In this document: positions 1 to 7,140 of the stretch, piece after piece | How the letters are laid out: every line of letters starts with the position of its first letter | Position numbering within the stretch: position 1 is the stretch's first letter | DNA from: an uncultured Oscillospiraceae bacterium | GTDB taxonomy: Bacteria > Bacillota > Clostridia > Oscillospirales > Acutalibacteraceae | Assembly (NCBI GenBank): GCA_900552285.1 | Contig: URYV01000021.1 | Location: forward strand, 1 to 14,895 | Length of the DNA stretch: 14,895 nt | Direction of reading: 5' to 3' | The notes under the pieces: generated by a model | Told to the model about the DNA's origin: nothing | Seen by the model: the letters and a program-made list of their open reading frames with translations, nothing else | The model's database searches: none | Made by a program: the position numbers and the translations under genes

Positions 1-206
1 TACGCGCCGCCGTCTGCTCCGACCACTTCAGCGCCAAATACACAAGACTTCATAACGACGCCAACATCCTTTGCATGGGCGGCCGCGTGGTCGGCCCCGG
101 AGTGGGAGTCGAGCTTGCCGACCTTTTTGTCGACACCGAGTATGAAGGCGGGCGTCACGCCAAAAGAGTCGCCATGATCGCCGACATCGAAGAAGGAAAA
201 ATGTAA
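1..206 (+). CDS. rpiB: Ribose-5-phosphate isomerase B, C-terminal part (5' end outside window)
   Basis: Only the last 67 residues are in the window, read from position 3 to the TAA at 204-206. They include SDHFSAKYTRLHNDAN, CMGGRVVGPGVGVELAD and the ending GGRHAKRVAMIADIEEGKM. This is the conserved C-terminal half of the RpiB/LacAB family, whose members interconvert ribulose-5-phosphate and ribose-5-phosphate in the cytoplasmic pentose phosphate pathway. The 'R-H' and GGRH segments are typical of RpiB. The gene ends 21 bp before upp, so the two are probably cotranscribed. That links ribose-phosphate supply, and hence PRPP, to uracil salvage. LacA/LacB-type galactose-6-phosphate isomerases share the fold and cannot be wholly excluded from the fragment, but the upp neighbour favours RpiB. 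Confidence 0.88.
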   Translation, partial: RAAVCSDHFSAKYTRLHNDANILCMGGRVVGPGVGVELADLFVDTEYEGGRHAKRVAMIADIEEGKM

Positions 207-227
207 TTCAAATAAAGGAGAACAATT

Positions 228-857
228 ATGGAAAACGTAACCGTTGTCAATCATCCTCTTATTCAGCACAAAATGACCTTTATCCGCAAAAAGGATACCG
301 GCTCCAAGGAATTCCGCGCCCTCGTGTCGGAAATCGCCACCCTGCTTTGCTATGAGGCCACCCGCGATCTGCCCCTTCAGGACATCGAAATCGAAACTCC
401 CATTCAAAAGACCACCGCAAAGGTCGTCGCCGGAAGAAAGCTGGTCGTGGTGCCCATTCTCCGCGCGGGTCTCGGTATGGTCGACGGTATGATGACCCTG
501 CTTCCCGCCGCAAAGGTCGGCCACATCGGTCTTTACCGCGATCCCGACACCCACAAGCCCGTTGAATATTACTGCAAGCTGCCCGAGGATATGCCCGAGC
601 GCGACGTTATCGTGGTCGATCCCATGCTTGCCACCGGCGGCTCGGCTATCGACGCCGTTACCCAGATTAAACAGAGACATCCCCACAGCATTAAGTTTGT
701 CTGCATGATTGCGGCTCCCGAGGGACTCAAGGCCTTCACCGAGGCTCATCCCGACGTTCCCCTTTTCACCGCCGCCGTTGACGAAAAGCTTAACGAAAAC
801 GCATACATCGTTCCCGGTCTCGGCGACGCCGGCGACAGAATTTTCGGAACCCTGTAA
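228..857 (+). CDS. upp: Uracil phosphoribosyltransferase
   Basis: The 209-residue protein matches the usual length of bacterial Upp. It makes UMP from uracil and PRPP in the cytoplasm (pyrimidine salvage). The PRPP-binding loop is VVDPMLATGGSA at about residues 129-140. The upstream VVPILRAGLGMVDGM segment (about 74-88) and the C-terminal IVPGLGDAGDRIFGT, which forms the uracil-binding region, are both intact. The ATG at 228 follows an AAAGGAG ribosome site at 214-220. It sits between rpiB (21 bp) and the glycoside hydrolase gene (18 bp), which suggests a polycistronic unit whose promoter lies to the left of the window. No frameshift or missing active-site element is visible. Confidence 0.97.
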   Translation: MENVTVVNHPLIQHKMTFIRKKDTGSKEFRALVSEIATLLCYEATRDLPLQDIEIETPIQKTTAKVVAGRKLVVVPILRAGLGMVDGMMTLLPAAKVGHIGLYRDPDTHKPVEYYCKLPEDMPERDVIVVDPMLATGGSAIDAVTQIKQRHPHSIKFVCMIAAPEGLKAFTEAHPDVPLFTAAVDEKLNENAYIVPGLGDAGDRIFGTL

Positions 858-875
858 TTTCGGAGGAAAATTTTT

Positions 876-2927
876 ATGGCAATGATTTGTAACGACGACT
901 GCCTGAGCATGCTTGAGGGCAGAGAAACCGAAGGCGGGGAAAAAAACTCCCATGCCGCCGCATTCCCCAAGGGTATTCCGGTCAGCTTTAAGTATGACGG
1001 AGAGGAAATTTCCCTTCACGACGCAAAGTGCGAGGAGACCGTCACGGGAGAGGAAAACAATCAGAAAATTTTCCGCCGCACCGTGCTTGAAAACGGCCTT
1101 GCGGTTGAAATGAAGGGCAGCTTTTATGACAACCGCGTGGTGGATTTTACTGTTTATTTCGAAAACACCACCGGCGAAAACACCAAGCAAATTACCGATA
1201 TTAACGCCTATGACCTCAATTTCAAGCCTCCCTTCAAGGGATCGGTCAACATGTCGGCTCACCTTGAAAACCCGAAATATGTCATGGGAGATGAGGATCG
1301 CCCCGTAATTCACCTTATGCGCGGCAACGAGGGCTGCAAATTCGCCACTCTCGAGGAAATGAGCGAGGAGTTCAAGACCCTTAAAGAGGACGAAAGCTTT
1401 GAATGCACCGGCTGTTCCTGCGGCGAGTATTATTCTCCCTATTTTATAACCGATTGGCCGGGCGGCGGAGTCTGCCTTGCGCTCGGTTGGAGCGGCTTTT
1501 GGAAGGCCTATTTCCACATTAAAGAGGGCGTAATGTCCTTCAAGGGCGGTCTTAAGCGCTGCAATTTCTATATGAAGCCCGGCGAAAAGCTTCGTATGCC
1601 CAGAGTTATGTATGTATACTGGGAGGGCGAGCCGGAGGACGGATACAACGCCTTCCGCAGAGCCTACATAAACTATGTCGCCCCGAGAGACACCGACGGA
1701 AAAATTATGTTCCCGCCCATTTCCTCTCCCTGCCCCGACGAAAACGCCACCAACGGCGAAAATGAAATAAACTGGGTTCAGAACGTCATGGACGATACCG
1801 GCGCCGAGATGTATTGGCACGACGCATGGTGGCATGTGGGCGGCTTCCCCGCAGGTCAGGGAAACTATACCTTCCCCATCGAGAAGAATGTCGACCACGA
1901 GCGTTATCCGAAGGGTGTTAAAATCCTCGGCGACATTGCCCACGAAAAGGGCTATAAATTCATGCTGTGGTTCTCTCCCGAGTTTTATCCCGAAAACTGC
2001 ACCATGGCCAACGAGCACCCAGAATATATTCTTCACGAGCCCGGCCGCAAGGGCGGTACGCTGAACATGGCGAGCGACGAGGCTCTTGATTACATGATTC
2101 GCTATCTTGACGAGTGCATCAAGACCTACGGCGTCGACATTTTCAGAACCGACGACGGTATTCACTGGGGCGATGTTTTCGCCAACGAGGAGGAAAACCG
2201 CGAGGGCGTGCTTGAAATCAAGGTGGTTGAAGGTCTCTACAAGCTTTGGGACGGAATTCGCGAGCGCAATCCCGGCCTTATCGTGGACAACTGCTGCGGC
2301 GGCGGCACGAGACTTGACCTTGAGCTTTGCTCCCGTTCCTATTCTCTTTGGAGAACCGACAGCTCGGTTTGGTATCATGTTCTCGGAGATATGCTCCGCC
2401 ACCCCGTGCTCAATCAGACCATAAATATGAGTCTCAACCGTTTTGTTCCCTTCACCGTCTGCGCCACCTGCAACTATGATCCCTACACCGTCCGCAGCGG
2501 CTTTAACGGCGGTCTCACCATAAACATGGATCTCAGAAAGCCCGATTTCGACAAGGCCGAGCTTCGCAAAGCCTATGCCGAGGTCAGAAGACTCCGTCAG
2601 TATTTCCTCGGAGATTTCTACCGTCTCATCAACGACGGCTACGATCCCTATTCATGGTGCTCCTATCAGTATAACGTTCCCGAAGAGAACAAGGGCTGCG
2701 TCTTTGTTTTCAGAAGAGACAATTCTCCCTATCCCGTGGCTGCGATCGGTCTTAAGGGTCTCGACCCCAAGAAGAAATATGAGGTGGATTTCTACTACGG
2801 CTATGAAAAGGCCAAAACCGAAATTCTCTCGGGCGCCGAGCTCATGAGCTATAACGTGACCCTCGAAAGCGCTCCCGGCAGCCTGCTTATGGAATACCGC
2901 GAGAGACCCGCAAGGTTCTACAGATAA
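876..2927 (+). CDS. GH36-like alpha-galactosidase (melibiase family), cytoplasmic
   Basis: This 683-residue protein has no signal peptide. It has an N-terminal beta-rich domain (to about residue 280), a TIM-barrel middle, and a small C-terminal beta domain. Clan GH-D/GH36 landmarks are present: KGYKFMLWFSPEFYPEN (like the family GLWFEPE motif), then VDIFRTDDG, where D426 aligns with the nucleophile Asp of the classical KWD motif. Next come DNCCGGGTRLD (like SCSGGGGR-D) and SLWRTDSS, with D495 in the acid/base position. The predicted activity is release of terminal alpha-galactose or a related alpha-linked sugar from imported oligosaccharides. The KWD motif is replaced by RTD, so substrate preference may differ from standard melibiases. 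The start follows GGAGG at 862-866. Its stop overlaps the next start. The function is inferred from motifs only. Confidence 0.8.
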   Translation: MAMICNDDCLSMLEGRETEGGEKNSHAAAFPKGIPVSFKYDGEEISLHDAKCEETVTGEENNQKIFRRTVLENGLAVEMKGSFYDNRVVDFTVYFENTTGENTKQITDINAYDLNFKPPFKGSVNMSAHLENPKYVMGDEDRPVIHLMRGNEGCKFATLEEMSEEFKTLKEDESFECTGCSCGEYYSPYFITDWPGGGVCLALGWSGFWKAYFHIKEGVMSFKGGLKRCNFYMKPGEKLRMPRVMYVYWEGEPEDGYNAFRRAYINYVAPRDTDGKIMFPPISSPCPDENATNGENEINWVQNVMDDTGAEMYWHDAWWHVGGFPAGQGNYTFPIEKNVDHERYPKGVKILGDIAHEKGYKFMLWFSPEFYPENCTMANEHPEYILHEPGRKGGTLNMASDEALDYMIRYLDECIKTYGVDIFRTDDGIHWGDVFANEEENREGVLEIKVVEGLYKLWDGIRERNPGLIVDNCCGGGTRLDLELCSRSYSLWRTDSSVWYHVLGDMLRHPVLNQTINMSLNRFVPFTVCATCNYDPYTVRSGFNGGLTINMDLRKPDFDKAELRKAYAEVRRLRQYFLGDFYRLINDGYDPYSWCSYQYNVPEENKGCVFVFRRDNSPYPVAAIGLKGLDPKKKYEVDFYYGYEKAKTEILSGAELMSYNVTLESAPGSLLMEYRERPARFYR

Positions 2928-3241
2928 TGGCTACCTCCGTCGAATATGCGGAGTTTGTGCTTGAGCGCCTTTCGGAATTTGATAATGTTCGCTGCCGAAA
3001 AATGTTCGGGGAATATATGGTTTATGTTGAAGATAAACCGATTTTCACGGTGTGCGACAACACGGTTTTTGTCAAAAAGCTGCCCGAGGCGGCCGAACTT
3101 ATGAAGGATTGCTCTCTCGGATTTCCTTATGACGGTGCCAAGGAGCATTTTATTCTTGACATCGAGGACGGCGAGCTTTTAAAAAAGCTTGTTCCGCTCC
3201 TTGTCAGGCTGACTCCTGTCCCTCAAAAAAGAAAAAGATAA
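2927..3241 (+). CDS. TfoX N-terminal-domain family protein
   Basis: This is a 104-residue single-domain protein. The pattern near the N-terminus (EYAEFVLERLSEF, then RKMFGEYMVYV) and the later FPYDGAKEHFILD followed by a leucine-rich helix match the TfoX/Sxy N-terminal domain. That small alpha/beta domain is found alone in many Firmicutes. Full-length TfoX is a competence regulator in Gammaproteobacteria. The stand-alone domain has no established role, and competence should not be assumed. The ATG begins on the last base of the preceding TAA (TAATG), so translation is probably coupled to the glycoside hydrolase. The lysine/arginine-rich tail KKLVPLLVRLTPVPQKRKR ends shortly before the terminator. 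Confidence 0.82.
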   Translation: MATSVEYAEFVLERLSEFDNVRCRKMFGEYMVYVEDKPIFTVCDNTVFVKKLPEAAELMKDCSLGFPYDGAKEHFILDIEDGELLKKLVPLLVRLTPVPQKRKR

Positions 3242-3276
3242 AAAACTGCCGACAAGGCTTACTTGTCGGCAGTTTT
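3242..3276. terminator. Bidirectional intrinsic terminator
   Basis: A perfect 15-bp inverted repeat (3242-3256 with 3262-3276) encloses a 5-nt loop. The stem is AAAACTGCCGACAAG, so it has A/T ends on both sides. It lies 1 bp after the TfoX-domain gene and about 20 bp from the end of convergent pyk. It can therefore serve both transcripts. Confidence 0.92.
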
Positions 3277-3296
3277 GATTTTGCAGGGAAGAATAA

Positions 3297-4730
3297 TTAT
3301 CTTAAGGGATTTCCCACAAGCTCGACCTTGAGAATGTTGGTGTTGCCGGGGGTGTCGAGGGGGATTCCCGCCACGACCACGACCCTGTCTCCGTCGGCCA
3401 CAAGGTCGATTTGTTTTGCGCAGTCCACGGCGTGGACAAAAAGCTGATCGGTGGTGTTCTGGTATCTTGCGATGACCGGGTAAACGCCCCAGGAAAGCGA
3501 AAGCTGATGAAAGGTTTTTTCCACCGGCGTTGCGGCCACAATGGGGACGTCGGGACGGAATTTCGACATTCTTCGTGCCGTTTGACCGAATTTTGTCAGC
3601 GCGATTATGGCGGCGGCGTCTATGTCCTTTGCGGTGGTGCAGGCGGCGTCGCAGACGGCGTTGGTGGTGTCCTTTGTGTCCATGTCATATTTTATTCTGC
3701 GGAAGGTGGCAATGTCAAAGGCGTCGTTTTCGGCCTGCTCGGCGATTTTGGCCATTGCTCTGACCGCCTCGACGGGAAATTTTCCCGAGGCCGTTTCACC
3801 CGACAGCATGACCGCCGAGGTTCCGTCGAAAACGGCGTTGGCAACGTCGGTTATTTCGGCGCGGGTGGGGAGCTGGCGCTTTATCATGGATTCGAGCATT
3901 TGGGTGGCGGTTATAACCATTTTTCCGGCCTGATAGCATTTGTGGATAAATCTTTTCTGAAGGCCGGGAAGCCGCTCATATTCCACCTCGACGCCCATAT
4001 CGCCTCGCGCCACCATGATTCCGTCGGAAAGCTCGAGAATGTCGTCGAAGGCCTCGATTCCTTGGAGATTTTCAATCTTGGCGATTATGCGAATGTCGTG
4101 TCCGCCGTTATAGTTTATGAATTTGCGAAGGTCGATAATGTCCTGCTTGCTTCTGACGAAGGAGGCGGCCACAAAATCCACGTCATTTTCGATTCCGAAA
4201 AGCAGATCGCTTTTGTCCTGCTCGCTTAAATAGGGCATATCCACCGCCACATAGGGAACGTTTATGCCCTTGCGGTCGGAAAGCTTTCCGCCTGCCTCAA
4301 CGGTGCAGATTATGTCGGTTTCGGTGGTGGATTTGACCCTAAGCTTGATTGCTCCGTCGTCGACCAGAATTATGTTTCCCGCCTTTACCTGGGAAGGAAG
4401 CTCGGGAAGGGTCATAAAGACCTCTTTGTCGTCGCCCTCGACCTCTCGGGCGGTCAGCGTGAAGTCCTGCCCGTCAATAAGCTTTACCGGGCCGTCCTTC
4501 ATGACTCCGGTGCGGATTTCGGGACCTTTGGTGTCGAGCATTATGGCGAGGGGACATCCCCGCTCTTTTCTTATGGTCTTTACCATGTCGATATATTTTT
4601 GGTGGCCTTCGTGGGTGCCGTGAGAAAAGTTCAGCCGAGCCACGTTCATTCCGGCCTCAATCATTTTTTCCACGGTTTTGCGGTTGCTGCTTGCGGGGCC
4701 GAGTGTGCATATTATTTTTGTTCTTCTCAT
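3297..4730 (-). CDS. pyk: Pyruvate kinase
   Basis: The 477-residue protein transfers phosphate from phosphoenolpyruvate to ADP, the last step of glycolysis. Visible residues include R32 and the NFSHG loop (34-38), the LDTKGPEIRTG segment (65-75), catalytic K218 with E220 in IIAKIEN, metal ligand D244 in ARGDMG, and the MLSGETASGKFP block near 308-319. A C-terminal regulatory domain follows. The extra PEP-utiliser domain found in some Bacillus enzymes is absent. The ATG at 4728-4730 is chosen because MRRTKIICTLGPAS is the usual family start and GGAGG lies just upstream (4737-4743). The reading frame continues open upstream, but those residues look non-native. The gene is monocistronic between its own promoter and the shared terminator. 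Confidence 0.97.
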   Translation of the reverse strand: MRRTKIICTLGPASSNRKTVEKMIEAGMNVARLNFSHGTHEGHQKYIDMVKTIRKERGCPLAIMLDTKGPEIRTGVMKDGPVKLIDGQDFTLTAREVEGDDKEVFMTLPELPSQVKAGNIILVDDGAIKLRVKSTTETDIICTVEAGGKLSDRKGINVPYVAVDMPYLSEQDKSDLLFGIENDVDFVAASFVRSKQDIIDLRKFINYNGGHDIRIIAKIENLQGIEAFDDILELSDGIMVARGDMGVEVEYERLPGLQKRFIHKCYQAGKMVITATQMLESMIKRQLPTRAEITDVANAVFDGTSAVMLSGETASGKFPVEAVRAMAKIAEQAENDAFDIATFRRIKYDMDTKDTTNAVCDAACTTAKDIDAAAIIALTKFGQTARRMSKFRPDVPIVAATPVEKTFHQLSLSWGVYPVIARYQNTTDQLFVHAVDCAKQIDLVADGDRVVVVAGIPLDTPGNTNILKVELVGNPLR

Positions 4731-4823
4731 GTTTCTTCCTCCGTTCTTTAAAGCTTCATATATGGAAATTTGCGCTTTCGGCTTTCTTCCTTTCGCGCAA
4801 ATCAAAAACCTACTCCATCATAT

Positions 4824-4851
4824 ATTATACACGATTTTAAAAACATTTCAA
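4824..4851 (-). promoter_or_regulatory. Promoter of pyk
   Basis: On the minus strand, TTGAAA (4846-4851) and a perfect TATAAT (4824-4829) are separated by 16 bp. The implied start site near 4817 gives a leader of about 90 nt. I see no recognisable riboswitch in it. Confidence 0.75.
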
Positions 4852-4936
4852 GAGACAAAGGTATGATCGCTTTTTTGTTCGTCATTTTTTATGATTTTTA
4901 GGTATAAAAATATGGGATTTTTTTCAAAAAACCACC

Positions 4937-4966
4937 TTGACAAAACTATGGGAAGGGGTTTACAAT
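4937..4966 (+). promoter_or_regulatory. Promoter of the first SipW-type secreted protein gene
   Basis: Consensus TTGACA (4937-4942) and TACAAT (4961-4966) are separated by 18 bp. The purine-rich, GGG-containing spacer resembles that of the promoter of the second paralogue at 6906-6933, as if promoter and gene were duplicated together. Confidence 0.75.
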
Positions 4967-4974
4967 GTGTGTAT

Positions 4975-5006
4975 AAATTGTGAACCCATATCGGTTTGCA
5001 TAATTT
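4975..5006 (+). promoter_or_regulatory. Hairpin in the 5' leader, just ahead of the ribosome site
   Basis: The arms TGTGAACC and GGTTTGCA pair with two G-U wobbles, flanked by AAATT and AATTT, around the loop CATATC. The stem ends two bases before AAGGAGG (5008-5014). A related hairpin stands in the same position before the paralogous gene (6940-6967), which supports a real role in mRNA stability or translation. This is inferred by eye without a folding calculation. Confidence 0.4.
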
Positions 5007-5007
5007 T

Positions 5008-5169
5008 AAGGAGGAAAATTATGAACAGCAAAAATACCAAAAGAGCTCTTGTGTCAAGCGCTCTTGCTGTGCTCGTTTGCATAGCCATGCTCATCGGTAC
5101 CACCTTTGCATGGTTCACCGATACAGCGTCCACCTCGGTCAACAAAATTGTTTCGGGTAAACTGGATGT
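5008..5169 (+). repeat. Direct repeat, copy 1 (ribosome site plus signal-peptide region)
   Basis: This stretch runs from the ribosome site through codon 50 of the first SipW-type gene. It is nearly the same as 6977-7140 in the second gene, with scattered, mostly synonymous changes and a 2-nt difference between ribosome site and ATG. It marks a gene duplication. It is not an insertion element, because no terminal inverted repeats or transposase are present. Confidence 0.85.
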
Positions 5170-6778
5170 TTTGCTTGAATATGCCGTTTCTTGGGATGCA
5201 GACGGAAATCCCACCGAATGGAAAGACGCAAAGGACCAGAGCCTTGAATTCAAAAAGGCCGCCGCAGGCGAAGCGGTTCTTTGGGAGCCCGGTTGTACAT
5301 ATGAGCTGCCCGAGCTTCGCGTTTCAAACGCCGGCAACCTCGCCCTTAAATATAAGGTCGCCATCACCGGTATAAACGGCAGCGCCAAGCTCAACGAGGT
5401 CATTGACTGGACCGTCGACGGAGCCGACATCGGCAAGGAATATCATCTTCTTCCCGGTGCCGCAAATGAAATTACCGTCAGCGGCCATATGCAGGAAACT
5501 GCCGGCAACGAATATATGAACGAGTCCATCGACGGCATCGGAATCACCGTATATGCCGTTCAGGATACCGTTGAAAGCGACAGCTACGGCAAGGATTACG
5601 ACAAGAATGCCGACGGCACTCCCGCTTTCGACACCTGGCTCGACAATGTTTCGGCCGATGCCGAGGTTAAGGCAGGACAGGACACCGTTATTAAGGACCG
5701 CGAGACCGATCCTACCGTGACCGCCACCGTCCCCGCCGACAGCGTGACCGCCGATACCCTCACCCTTATTAAGACCAAGGGCGCGACCCCCGCAAGCATT
5801 GAGGTTGTTACCGGCACCGAGGCTGTTACCGCCGACGTTAAGATCGTCAATCAAAACGGCGAAAAGGTTGCCGCAAAAGCAGGAAAGTTCTTCACCCTTC
5901 AGATGCAGGTTGCAAAGAACGCCAACGTTATCGGATTCTATCATAACGGCGCTGCTCTCACCAAGGTTACGGCAGCTCCCACCGCAAATGACCAATATTA
6001 TTATGACGCTGCGACCGGCGTTATCACCTTCACCACCGACGACTTTTCTCCCTTCACCGTTGTTATTTCCGACAGTGATTTCAATGGCGGCGACGGCACC
6101 GAGGCCAATCCTTACCTTATCGCTACAGGCGAGCAGGCTTATAACATGAGAAATGCCAAGGGATATTTTAAACTTGTTAACGATGTTGTTGTTACCAACG
6201 AGATTTATCTCTCGAGCAAAACCGTGGTTGTTGACCTTAACGGCCATTCGGTTAAGCTCGAATATGCCGATGACGTAAAGCCCAACAACGGCGGCGTGTT
6301 CAATGTTGCAGGTAAAAAGTCGAGCCTCACTATAAACGATTCAAGCGCGGCTCAGACCGGTGCCGTTATCGGTTCCGACAAGAGCTATTTGAACAAGGTC
6401 ACCTCTGCCGTTCGCGTGGGTAACTACGGAAAGCTCACCATAAACGGCGGCCATTTCTATGGCACAAGCGACGAAACCTCCTGCATTTTCGTTATGACAA
6501 GCAGATCTTCGGGTTCCAAAGCCACAGTTGTTATCAACGGCGGTAAGTTTGAGACTGCAAGCGCTCTTAACGGAACATACTATGTTCTCAATCATCAGGA
6601 CAGCGCCACCGCCGGCTGCACCATCACCGTCAACGGCGGCAGCTTTAAGAACTATAACCCCGGTGTAACAGTAGTTGACCCTGTCAATGCCTATACCGGA
6701 AAAATCGCTATTGGCACCGGCTGCACCACCACTTCTGAAGAAGTTGACGGCGCAACCTGGTACACCGTAAGCAAATAA
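5021..6778 (+). CDS. SipW-dependent-type secreted protein with TasA/camelysin-like and beta-helix-like regions
   Basis: The 585-residue exported protein starts at the ATG at 5021, 6 nt after AAGGAGG. The N-terminus MNSKNTKRALVSSALA, then a hydrophobic core and TTFAWFTD, is the SipW-cognate signal peptide of TasA/camelysin proteins, probably cut after A30. Residues about 31-200 look like the TasA-type beta-sandwich (WEPG, NAGNLALKYKV, VQDTVESDS). An acidic Thr/Ala-rich stretch and an Ig-like segment follow. From N355 (GGDGTEANPYL) there is a repetitive region with NGGHF, NGGKF and NGGSF turns, suggestive of a right-handed beta-helix. Such proteins form extracellular fibres or adhesins. No SipW peptidase gene is in the window. 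There is no wall-sorting motif at the C-terminus. The specific function is unknown. Confidence 0.85.
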   Translation: MNSKNTKRALVSSALAVLVCIAMLIGTTFAWFTDTASTSVNKIVSGKLDVLLEYAVSWDADGNPTEWKDAKDQSLEFKKAAAGEAVLWEPGCTYELPELRVSNAGNLALKYKVAITGINGSAKLNEVIDWTVDGADIGKEYHLLPGAANEITVSGHMQETAGNEYMNESIDGIGITVYAVQDTVESDSYGKDYDKNADGTPAFDTWLDNVSADAEVKAGQDTVIKDRETDPTVTATVPADSVTADTLTLIKTKGATPASIEVVTGTEAVTADVKIVNQNGEKVAAKAGKFFTLQMQVAKNANVIGFYHNGAALTKVTAAPTANDQYYYDAATGVITFTTDDFSPFTVVISDSDFNGGDGTEANPYLIATGEQAYNMRNAKGYFKLVNDVVVTNEIYLSSKTVVVDLNGHSVKLEYADDVKPNNGGVFNVAGKKSSLTINDSSAAQTGAVIGSDKSYLNKVTSAVRVGNYGKLTINGGHFYGTSDETSCIFVMTSRSSGSKATVVINGGKFETASALNGTYYVLNHQDSATAGCTITVNGGSFKNYNPGVTVVDPVNAYTGKIAIGTGCTTTSEEVDGATWYTVSK

Positions 6779-6801
6779 TTTAATCGGATATACCGATAAT
6801 C

Positions 6802-6849
6802 AAAACAAGGCTCGAATCTTTCTTTTGAGAGGTTCGGCCTTGTTTTTTT
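6802..6849 (+). terminator. Intrinsic terminator after the first SipW-type gene
   Basis: AAAACAAGGC pairs with GCCTTGTTTT, with an inner CGAA/TTCG extension. It is followed by a run of seven T. It separates the two paralogous genes into independent transcription units. Confidence 0.85.
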
Positions 6850-6905
6850 CTGTTTATAAAACAACTTAAATCGGCAAAAAAATTGTAAATTTTCGGGTGT
6901 CCCTC

Positions 6906-6933
6906 TTGACAAGAGGTAGGGTGGTGGTAGAAT
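6906..6933 (+). promoter_or_regulatory. Promoter of the second SipW-type secreted protein gene
   Basis: TTGACA (6906-6911) and TAGAAT (6928-6933) are separated by 16 bp. The G-rich spacer (GGTAGGGTGGTGG) is like that of the upstream paralogue. Confidence 0.7.
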
Positions 6934-6939
6934 AAATAT

Positions 6940-6967
6940 GCAAATTGTAACCATTGCAGGAATTTGC
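6940..6967 (+). promoter_or_regulatory. Leader hairpin of the second SipW-type gene
   Basis: GCAAATT (6940-6946) and AATTTGC (6961-6967) form a 7-bp inverted repeat nine bases before AAGGAGG (6977-6983). It occupies the same place as the hairpin at 4975-5006 in the paralogue, although the loop sequence has diverged. Confidence 0.4.
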
Positions 6968-6976
6968 AATATTTTC

Positions 6977-7140
6977 AAGGAGGAAAATTTTATGAACAGC
7001 AAAAACACCAAAAGAGCACTTGTGTCAAGCGCTCTGGCTATGCTCGTTTGCGTAGCAATGCTCATCGGCACCACCTTTGCATGGTTCACCGACACGGCAA
7101 GCACCTCGGTCAACAAAATTCAGTCCGGTAAATTGGACGT
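6977..7140 (+). repeat. Direct repeat, copy 2
   Basis: This is the partner of 5008-5169. It encodes the ribosome site, the same signal peptide (one V-to-M and one I-to-V change) and the TASTSVNKI-SGKLDV stretch. Similarity falls sharply afterwards at DNA level, although the TasA-like domain is still related at protein level. Confidence 0.85.

Noticed and set aside
3411..4229. 272-codon plus-strand frame inside pyk
   Set aside because: It is a shadow of the clear pyruvate kinase gene and has no recognisable domain or ribosome site.
4731..4805. Upstream extension of pyruvate kinase (25 residues)
   Set aside because: The ATG at 4728-4730 has GGAGG just before it, and MRRTKIICTLGP is the standard family N-terminus.
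4937..5020. TTG-initiated extension of the first SipW-type protein
   Set aside because: The TTG is the -35 box of the promoter. The ATG at 5021 has an ideal ribosome site and matches the paralogue.
5324..6247. 307-codon open frame on the minus strand
   Set aside because: It is antisense to the secreted-protein gene, has no ribosome site, and has low-complexity Gly/Val/Asn composition produced by the codon bias of the sense strand. The similar frame at 7025-7909 is rejected for the same reason.
5008..7140. Insertion sequence or composite element bounded by direct repeats
   Set aside because: The repeats encode the start of two paralogous genes. No transposase, terminal inverted repeats or target-site duplication is seen.
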